From Bacilli bacterium (GTDB taxonomy: Bacteria; Bacillota_I; Bacilli_A; RF39; UBA660), in NCBI GenBank assembly GCA_017461465.1, contig JAFTYN010000097.1:1-7118 (forward strand): a stretch of DNA of 7,118 nt, given 5' to 3'. The notes below the pieces were generated by a model that did no database searches, was not told the DNA's origin, and saw only the letters and a program-made list of their open reading frames with translations. Shown here in pieces: positions 1 through 4,544 of the stretch. Position numbers and translations under genes: made by a program. The stretch's first letter is position 1; the number at the start of each line of letters is the position of its first letter.

Positions 1-83
1 CTACTATTTTCTTTTTCATAAGATATGATACTTCCTAGTTTATGCATACTACATATTTTTTTTATAATACTATCTTTTCTCAT
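1..83 (-). CDS. N-terminal fragment of an unidentified protein, truncated by the left edge
   Basis: An open frame starts with ATG at 81-83 and runs off the left edge after 27 codons, beginning MRKDSIIKKICSMHKLG and continuing SIISYEKENS. An AGGA-type ribosome binding site lies about nine bases upstream. An in-frame ATG three codons earlier (90-92) is possible but has its purine-rich stretch directly against it, so 83 is the better start. A promoter-like pair and the terminator of the preceding operon sit just upstream, so this is probably a separate unit. The pattern of a short basic helix followed by LG-x-I-I-S-Y-E is reminiscent of the N-terminus of aminoglycoside phosphotransferase/choline kinase-like proteins, but 27 residues do not allow a family call. 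That suggestion is a guess; the presence of a gene start is well supported. Confidence 0.55.
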   Translation of the reverse strand, partial: MRKDSIIKKICSMHKLGSIISYEKENS

Positions 84-107
84 GTTAACCATTCCTATTC
101 TAATAAC

Positions 108-136
108 ATAATATCAAAATACATATAAAAAAACAA
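108..136 (-). promoter_or_regulatory. Candidate promoter of the left-edge gene
   Basis: On the minus strand TTGTTT (131-136) and TATTAT (108-113) are separated by exactly 17 bases, a sigma-A-like arrangement with a weak -35. The -35 falls inside the terminator stem of the preceding operon. A start near 101 would leave a leader of about 18 bases before the ATG at 83. Chance matches are common in sequence this AT-rich. Confidence 0.35.
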
Positions 137-157
137 TTAGCGCCTTACTAATTGTTT
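127..157 (-). terminator. Intrinsic terminator of the 165-1043 operon
   Basis: A perfect 10-bp stem (AAACAATTAG at 131-140 against CTAATTGTTT at 148-157) encloses a 7-base loop. On the minus strand the stem is followed by a run of seven T (127-133). It starts eight bases after the TAG stop of the upstream gene, exactly where a rho-independent terminator is expected. The stem is AT-rich but perfect. Confidence 0.88.
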
Positions 158-164
158 AAATATT

Positions 165-632
165 CTATCTAGTTTTAACTTTATTAAATTCTAAATCAAA
201 CATTTCCTTTTCGTGTTTTCCATCATAATAAGTATGATGAGTATATGATTTTTTATTTTTTCTGAACTCTTCTAAAACACGATATGATTTTGTGCCTTCT
301 ACCTCACCTAGTCTTTCAACTAAAATATCAAGAAGTATTCTATTACCGTCATTAAATATTTCACCTGAAATACATCTATTTTCATCATTTATATATGCAA
401 ATCCACTCATGTAAATGTATTCTTCATTACAATGATCTACTTTACGAGTAAATCTCATGTCAAGAATGCTAGTCTTTGAATTTCCATCTACTGGATAAAA
501 AGAATCTTTTATTTCTTTACATAATCCTAGCAATTTTAAGTAATATTCTTGTTCTTCAGGACTTACCGAATCCTTAAAAGTAAACATTAATTTTGCTAAT
601 TCACTTATTTCAGCTTTATCAGTTTTTGACAT
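165..632 (-). CDS. Hypothetical protein, soluble, 155 aa
   Basis: I do not recognise this protein. It starts MSKTDKAEISELAKLMF and has no signal peptide or membrane segment, so it is probably cytoplasmic. The first 45 residues look helical and charged. The middle (about 55-110) alternates in a way that suggests beta strands (TSILDMRF, YIYMSGFAYI, RCISGEIF, RILLDILV), and the last 40 residues are Lys/His/Tyr-rich and polar. The two cysteines of this central part (CNEEY and RCIS) and the CKE near residue 38 form no CxxC pair. Its ribosome binding site, AAGGTGA, lies in the last codons and stop of the upstream gene. The start is six bases downstream of that gene's stop codon and in the same frame, so the two are co-transcribed and probably translationally coupled. 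The gene ends in TAG just before a strong terminator. The frame, ribosome binding site and codon pattern make it a convincing gene; its function is unknown. Confidence 0.85.
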   Translation of the reverse strand: MSKTDKAEISELAKLMFTFKDSVSPEEQEYYLKLLGLCKEIKDSFYPVDGNSKTSILDMRFTRKVDHCNEEYIYMSGFAYINDENRCISGEIFNDGNRILLDILVERLGEVEGTKSYRVLEEFRKNKKSYTHHTYYDGKHEKEMFDLEFNKVKTR

Positions 633-635
633 AAC

Positions 636-1043
636 TCACCTTCTTACTATTGATTTAACTTTATTATTTTCTATTACTCCCGCTAAATCATGTATATTAT
701 ACATTTTATTACTAGTTTTAACAAGTACTATATTATAATTTGTATTTAAAGTTAAAGTATTAACTAAACTAGTATCTAGTTTAATAACATCAATATACTC
801 ATTATATTTAACTTTAATATATTCATTATTAATCTTTTCAATATATTCTACATTTATACTATATAAATTATTTTCATCCTCAAAATAATTATCATTTGTT
901 TCTTCTATATCATCATTATACTTTTGAATATCGAATTCTAACGTATTTATCTTGGTTTCATATAAAACTACCAAAGAAAAAAATATATAGAAAATAATAC
1001 ATAATAATACAATTGTTTCAGCATTTTTAGAAATCATTTTCAT
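636..1043 (-). CDS. Hypothetical single-pass membrane protein, 135 aa
   Basis: I do not recognise the family. Residues about 10-29 (TIVLLCIIFYIFFSLVVLYE) form one strongly hydrophobic helix after a short basic N-terminus (MKMISKN), so an N-in, C-out signal-anchor topology is likely. The exported part is first acidic and Asn/Asp/Glu-rich (residues 31-60, probably helical or disordered). Residues about 62-135 show alternating beta-like segments (YIKVKYNEYIDVIKL, NYNIVLVKT, KSIVRR) that could be a small barrel such as an OB or SH3 fold; this is inference from the pattern only. A GGTGA ribosome binding site lies four bases before the ATG. It is the first gene of a two-gene operon and ends in TGA, the only TGA stop in the window, with the next gene in the same frame six bases on. 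Confidence 0.82.
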   Translation of the reverse strand: MKMISKNAETIVLLCIIFYIFFSLVVLYETKINTLEFDIQKYNDDIEETNDNYFEDENNLYSINVEYIEKINNEYIKVKYNEYIDVIKLDTSLVNTLTLNTNYNIVLVKTSNKMYNIHDLAGVIENNKVKSIVRR

Positions 1044-1058
1044 AGTATCACCATTATA

Positions 1059-1067
1059 ATTATAACA
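1059..1067 (-). promoter_or_regulatory. Candidate extended -10 promoter of the 165-1043 operon
   Basis: The minus strand reads TGTTATAAT, a full match to the extended -10 consensus TGnTATAAT. The AT-rich bases 17-18 upstream (about 1082-1088) offer only a poor -35. Transcription would begin near 1052, giving a very short leader in which the GGTGA ribosome binding site (1048-1052) sits at the RNA 5' end. A second TATAAT overlaps downstream at 1053-1058. The preceding operon's terminator is just upstream. Confidence 0.5.
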
Positions 1068-1090
1068 TATTTGCTGTTATAAATAAACAT

Positions 1091-1116
1091 AAAAAAAGAA
1101 GGTATAACCTTCTTTT
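1091..1116 (-). terminator. Intrinsic terminator of the SPFH operon
   Basis: A perfect 10-bp stem, AAAAGAAGGT on the minus strand from 1116 to 1107 and ACCTTCTTTT from 1103 to 1094, closes a 3-base loop; in practice the GAAGGT/ACCTTC core is the stable part. The descending arm runs into a T-tract ending at 1091. The hairpin begins within the TAA stop codon of the SPFH gene (1115-1117). Confidence 0.85.
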
Positions 1117-2314
1117 ATTCACCTAATTTTCTACCACATTGTGTACAGAATTTACCAACTTTTTTTGCACCACAATCTGGGCAGAAAGCCATAGCAGTTG
1201 GTTCTTCTGCTTTTGGAGCTTCAGTAGCACCAAAAATACTACCTGGTTTTGGCATTTCAGTTTCAACTGGAGATTCACTTGCTGCTCCACCATTCATATT
1301 AGCAACTGCACCAAGCATATTATTTCCTTGAGCTTGAGCCATTCCCATGCCCATGAATCCCATCATAGCACCTGCTTCATTAGTAGCAGCACCTTTCATA
1401 GCTTCACCACTAGCAGCAGCCATTGTACCAGTTAAGTTGTCGCTGTAAGCTTTACCCATACGAGTAGTTTCAGCAACTTTTCTATCCATTTCTTGAACGA
1501 TTTTTCTTGATTCTTCAGATGCATTGATTCTTAATGCTACATCAACAACATTAATACCATATTTAGAACCCCATTCATCATTTAATAGTTTTCCCATTTG
1601 TTCAGTAACATCAGACTTATACATTTGAATTCTATTAAATGAAACATTATGCATAGTCATAATTGTAGAAATAGCTTCACTTACTTTTTGAGCGAATTTA
1701 GATTTTAACTGATTCATTCCACCAGCATCGTTTTTGAAAATATCATCATATGTTAAAGTATCTTTTGGATTAGCACCAATAACATTATTTACTAAAACAA
1801 CTGGATCTACTACTTTTATAGCATATTCTCCATTATAAGTGATTTCAACACTATTATATACTGGGTCAAAAATTGTTTCAGGTTGAGATGAACCAAATGT
1901 ATTACCCATTATATTTTTAATATTAATATAGTAAACTCTTTGATCTTTTGCTGTTTGTCCACCAAAAGTTATACGTTGACCAATAGTCTTAATACTTTCA
2001 AGAATATTAGTACCTAATGAACCATAGAAAATACTTGGTTCACTACTAGAATCCCAAGTAAAAGTACCTGGTTCTGCAGAAAATTCAACAATTTTACCAT
2101 TTTCCACAATCATCATTGCCATACCTTCAGGTACTGCAATTCCACTACCATTACTGATTACACCATCACTTGGATTTTTATTACCATCACCATGAGATAC
2201 TTCACCACGTTGAATAATTACATTATTATCAACTGTAGGACAAGAAACGAACTCCTTGAACTGATCTCCAAATCCACTTGATATTGCACTTGTAGCTGCT
2301 TTAATTAAACCCAT
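1115..2314 (-). CDS. SPFH (band 7) domain protein with C-terminal zinc ribbon
   Basis: This 399-residue protein belongs to the bacterial SPFH group often labelled virion core protein-like, to which Bacillus subtilis YdjI is related. The conserved N-terminus MGLIKAATSAISSGFGDQF is followed by the SPFH core (about 25-265), with the family signatures GSGIAVPEGMAMMIVENGK, the EPGTFTWDSSSEPSIFYGSLG region (81-101), FGGQTAKDQRVYYINIK and NGEYAIKVVDP. A helical stretch (265-295) and a Gly/Ala/Met-rich linker (about 296-345, MMGFMGMGMAQ) lead to a zinc ribbon with C378, C381, C390 and C393. There is no transmembrane helix; family members associate peripherally with the cytoplasmic membrane as oligomeric scaffolds, and YdjI is linked to PspA-type envelope stress. 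The AGAGG ribosome binding site at 2324-2328 and the 19-base gap to the upstream gene show one operon with the Tim44-like protein. The family call is firm; the cellular role is inferred from relatives. No pspA-like gene is visible here. Confidence 0.92.
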   Translation of the reverse strand: MGLIKAATSAISSGFGDQFKEFVSCPTVDNNVIIQRGEVSHGDGNKNPSDGVISNGSGIAVPEGMAMMIVENGKIVEFSAEPGTFTWDSSSEPSIFYGSLGTNILESIKTIGQRITFGGQTAKDQRVYYINIKNIMGNTFGSSQPETIFDPVYNSVEITYNGEYAIKVVDPVVLVNNVIGANPKDTLTYDDIFKNDAGGMNQLKSKFAQKVSEAISTIMTMHNVSFNRIQMYKSDVTEQMGKLLNDEWGSKYGINVVDVALRINASEESRKIVQEMDRKVAETTRMGKAYSDNLTGTMAAASGEAMKGAATNEAGAMMGFMGMGMAQAQGNNMLGAVANMNGGAASESPVETEMPKPGSIFGATEAPKAEEPTAMAFCPDCGAKKVGKFCTQCGRKLGE

Positions 2315-2333
2315 ATAAATATACCTCTTTCTT

Positions 2334-3056
2334 TTAATATTGTGTTAAATTATTAAGAATCCAATTCTTCTTTACAATATCAACAACACCAGCACCACAA
2401 TAGTCACAGGTTTTATGACCAACTTTTTTGATTGGTGCTCCACAATTAGGACAATTTAAGCCAACTGATTTCTTTACATTACCAACTTTTTTATTATCAA
2501 TAATATAAATAAATTCTGTTTTAATCCTGTCCTGCACTTTCTTACGAACTCCATCAGTACCAGTAGTAAAGTACTCTAAAGAAGAATTAAAGATAATAGT
2601 AGCTTTACCTTCTTTTTTTTCATAACTCCCTAAAACAGTACGATGAACTTTAATTGAATCGAAATGAATATCATTTTGTTTTGTATCTTCTATTTTTGTT
2701 TTAAAAAGTGTTATAACCTTATCACTCATATAATTAACATCACTAATTATTTTATTACTATCGCAAGACTCTAAATATTCAATAATGAATTTTTCACTGA
2801 TTCTTTTTAACTCATTAATATTAAGTTCAGGAAAATCCTTTTCTATTTTTGGTAAATAAATAGATTCCATTCCTGTTATAGATTTAGGAGTATTAGCCTC
2901 CTCGATTTCACTTAATTCAATAAGACCTTCTAATTGTTCAAGATTCGAAATACCATAAGTTCTTTCAGTAAATCTTTTAATTTTAGAAACTACAATAGAA
3001 ATAATAATTAAAATAATTATAAGAATTATTAATAAAATTGCTATTAAGATTTCCAT
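2334..3056 (-). CDS. Membrane-anchored Tim44-like protein with C-terminal zinc ribbon
   Basis: This 240-residue protein starts with a very hydrophobic helix (residues 2-23, ILIAILLIILIIILIIISIV) followed by basic KIKR, which predicts a single N-terminal anchor with the rest in the cytoplasm. A charged helical region (about 30-65) precedes a domain at about 66-190 resembling bacterial Tim44-like proteins (NTF2-like fold): YLPKIEKDFPELN, FDSIKVHRTVLGSY, ATIIFNSSLEYF and RIKTEFIYIID. A zinc ribbon follows with C202, C205, C217 and C220 (CPNCGAP ... CDYCG), then a short tail with the usual W (VDIVKKNWILNN). In Firmicutes such proteins are commonly annotated as zinc-ribbon or Tim44-like; Tim44 itself tethers import motors to membranes, but no function is shown for these. 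It is the first gene of the operon with the SPFH protein. The ATG lacks a well-spaced ribosome binding site of its own and overlaps the stop of a 7-codon leader ORF; an in-frame TAG upstream rules out a longer start. Confidence 0.85.
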   Translation of the reverse strand: MEILIAILLIILIIILIIISIVVSKIKRFTERTYGISNLEQLEGLIELSEIEEANTPKSITGMESIYLPKIEKDFPELNINELKRISEKFIIEYLESCDSNKIISDVNYMSDKVITLFKTKIEDTKQNDIHFDSIKVHRTVLGSYEKKEGKATIIFNSSLEYFTTGTDGVRKKVQDRIKTEFIYIIDNKKVGNVKKSVGLNCPNCGAPIKKVGHKTCDYCGAGVVDIVKKNWILNNLTQY

Positions 3057-3079
3057 TAATGATCTATATCCCTAATCAT
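3056..3079 (-). CDS. Putative 7-codon leader ORF coupled to the Tim44-like gene
   Basis: A minimal ORF encodes MIRDIDH and is preceded by the best ribosome binding site in this leader, GGAGG at 3084-3088, four bases before its ATG. Its TAA stop shares one base with the ATG of the Tim44-like gene (TAATG, 3054-3058), the classic arrangement for translational coupling. The main gene has only a distant AGGG about 13 bases upstream. The predicted transcript start near 3106 leaves a 27-base leader to this ATG. It could be an accidental ORF, with the real ribosome binding site being the weaker AGGG. Confidence 0.4.
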   Translation of the reverse strand: MIRDIDH

Positions 3080-3112
3080 ACGCCCTCCATATTCATCTCT
3101 ATTCTTAATTAA

Positions 3113-3121
3113 ATTATAGCA
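3113..3121 (-). promoter_or_regulatory. Extended -10 promoter of the Tim44-like/SPFH operon
   Basis: The minus strand reads TGCTATAAT, a perfect extended -10 (TGnTATAAT). The T-tract of the preceding terminator occupies the -35 position (TTTTTT at 3136-3141 with a 17-base spacer), so recognition would rest mainly on the extended -10. Predicted transcription start is near 3106. The position directly after a terminator and ahead of the operon supports the call. Confidence 0.62.
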
Positions 3122-3133
3122 TAATAATAAAAT

Positions 3134-3172
3134 AAAAAAAAGGAAGATGTTAAAAAAATGTAAACTCTTCCT
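3134..3172 (-). terminator. Intrinsic terminator of the TPR gene, overlapping its last codons
   Basis: On the minus strand AGGAAGA (3172-3166) pairs with TCTTCCT (3147-3141) in a 7-bp stem, which can extend inward by GTT/AAC around a T-rich loop. A run of eight T follows (3134-3141). The ascending arm lies inside the last coding codons of the TPR gene (stop at 3150-3152). The loop is longer than usual, so this one is weaker than the other three. Confidence 0.72.
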
Positions 3173-4472
3173 CTTTATCACTATTCTTTTTAATTATTTG
3201 TAGTGTCCCCATTACATTATTAAGCCTAATAACGTTTTTATCTTTTGAAAGCAAAATTGGATCTACAGTACTAACATTTACAGGTATGTCAAAATCAATG
3301 ATATTTCCATTAATATAGACATAATTATGCATAGTAATCATTTTTTCATTAAGTAAATCTCTTGATGCAAACATTTGAATATAACTAATACCATTTATCT
3401 TTACAACACTTTCGTTATCGACACTAAAGCCATTATTTAAATATTCAGCCTTATATTTAAGATAAGTACTTTTAAATTCTTTTTCTGATGCTTCTCCTAA
3501 ATTATTAATATTTATAGTAATATTGTTATCTGGCTTAATAATAAATAATGTATTAGCATTAGTACTAGTTTTATTATATTCATTTCTATTTACAACTTGC
3601 CAAGTTTCAGGTATTTCTAATATAAAACCAACCTCATCATTTCTAATATAATTAGATGGTGCGAAAACTTCATTTTTAGTTAAACCATATAAATATATTC
3701 TACTTTGATTTTTAATTTTACGATGCAAATCCATTTTAACAGGTTGCTTATAGATAAATATTAAATTATTTAAGATATCTTTATCTACTGCTATAGGAAT
3801 AGCTTTTTCTTTTAAAAACTCTATTACTTCTTTTTCAGTATTAACAACTAATAGTCTACCTAAAGATTTTGCAATATTAGTAAGCTGTTGTTGATTATAA
3901 CCACTTGAATTATAGTATTCACTGCACGAATAAAGTCTATTAGCGCTTTCATAGCTTCTAGTTGCATAGAAATAATCACCTAATAAAGTATAGTACCTCG
4001 CTAATGCTTCAGTACTATAAAAATATTTATGCGAATCTATCAAGTATTTATACATAGCATCTAGATCTTTCATTTTTTCATAGCATTTGCTAGCTTTAAC
4101 AATAGCATCAACATAATAATTATTAGTGTTAGTTGCTAAATTAAAGTTATCTAAAGCTTCATCATATATACCATCATTAAAATAAGCAAGCCCTAAAAAA
4201 TAATATGCTAAATGCAGAGGAAAATCTACAATAATAGCATCAACTTTAGGATTACTTCTCATGTATAAAATTCTTTCAATAGGATTGTCAAAAGATACTA
4301 TTTTTTTACTAGTATCTATTTTTTTTGGTAAATCATCAAAGAAAGTAGTAAGAAGTCTAACAATTTCATTATTAGAATTATGAAATTCATTTACTGTCTT
4401 AGATGCTTCGACTACTTTACTCATTGTTTCTCTAAAGTACTCTTCTAATGTAAGTTCTACATTTTCTTCCAT
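3150..4472 (-). CDS. TPR-repeat protein with PsbP/Mog1-like C-terminal domain
   Basis: This 440-residue protein has no signal peptide or membrane helix and is probably cytoplasmic. The N-terminal 85 residues look helical. Residues about 87-190 hold tandem TPR-like helical pairs, clearest at LAYYFLGLAYFNDGIYDEAL (89-108), which fits the TPR pattern with bulky residues followed by YDEAL, then VDAIVKASKCYEKMKDLDAM and LARYYTLLGDYFYATRSYES. A linker (190-280) leads to a beta-rich region (about 281-430) beginning VGFILEIPETWQVV and containing NTLFIIKPDNNITINI and MHNYVYINGNIIDFDIPV. That layout, F-x-I-x-I-P-x-x-W then strands and a helix, recalls the PsbP/Mog1/DcrB-like fold; this is inference. 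TPR regions usually bind partner proteins. It has its own promoter and terminator and lies next to the Tim44-like/SPFH operon; a shared role is possible but unproven. The ATG at 4472 has an AAGG site 11 bases upstream and no in-frame alternative. Confidence 0.82.
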   Translation of the reverse strand: MEENVELTLEEYFRETMSKVVEASKTVNEFHNSNNEIVRLLTTFFDDLPKKIDTSKKIVSFDNPIERILYMRSNPKVDAIIVDFPLHLAYYFLGLAYFNDGIYDEALDNFNLATNTNNYYVDAIVKASKCYEKMKDLDAMYKYLIDSHKYFYSTEALARYYTLLGDYFYATRSYESANRLYSCSEYYNSSGYNQQQLTNIAKSLGRLLVVNTEKEVIEFLKEKAIPIAVDKDILNNLIFIYKQPVKMDLHRKIKNQSRIYLYGLTKNEVFAPSNYIRNDEVGFILEIPETWQVVNRNEYNKTSTNANTLFIIKPDNNITININNLGEASEKEFKSTYLKYKAEYLNNGFSVDNESVVKINGISYIQMFASRDLLNEKMITMHNYVYINGNIIDFDIPVNVSTVDPILLSKDKNVIRLNNVMGTLQIIKKNSDKEEEFTFF

Positions 4473-4496
4473 GTTATCATCTACCTTTACAAGTAT

Positions 4497-4505
4497 ATTT
4501 TAGCA
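4497..4505 (-). promoter_or_regulatory. Extended -10 promoter of the TPR gene
   Basis: The minus strand reads TGCTAAAAT, one mismatch from TGnTATAAT. The -35 position falls in the T-tract and stem of the preceding terminator and shows only a weak match (TTCTTT at 4520-4525). Transcription would start near 4490, leaving an 18-base leader that contains the AAGG ribosome binding site (4484-4487). Confidence 0.5.
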
Positions 4506-4514
4506 TAGATAAAT

Positions 4515-4543
4515 AAAAAAAAGAAAGTTCTTTCGAACTTTCT
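4515..4543 (-). terminator. Intrinsic terminator of the surface-protein gene
   Basis: On the minus strand GAAAGTTC and GAACTTTC form an 8-bp stem (9 bp with the flanking A-T pair) capped by a GAAA tetraloop of the GNRA type (4531-4534), followed by eight T (4515-4522). It begins one to two bases after the TAA stop of the upstream gene. This is the strongest terminator in the window. Confidence 0.93.
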
Positions 4544-4544
4544 C

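Noticed and set aside
636..638. Use of the Mollicutes code (TGA = Trp), which would fuse the two genes of the 165-1043 operon
   Set aside because: The Trp codons checked in the SPFH, Tim44-like, TPR and surface-protein genes are all TGG and no internal in-frame TGA is seen in any gene, so TGA is most simply a stop here. The second gene also has its own ribosome binding site.
1139..1435. 98-residue ORF on the plus strand rich in Ser, His, Phe and Thr
   Set aside because: It lies antisense within the SPFH gene. Its composition is the antisense shadow of the Ala/Gly/Met-rich linker and zinc ribbon, and it has no plausible ribosome binding site or family match.
3149..3172. Riboswitch or attenuator in the T-rich hairpin at the end of the TPR gene
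   Set aside because: The hairpin overlaps the stop codon and is followed by a T-tract, so a plain intrinsic terminator explains it. No alternative antiterminator pairing is evident.
4461..4481. Short out-of-frame ORF (MITWKKM) starting at ATG 4479-4481 and overlapping the start of the TPR gene
   Set aside because: Unlike the leader of the Tim44-like gene it has no strong, well-spaced ribosome binding site and its stop falls inside the main gene rather than at its start, so it looks accidental.
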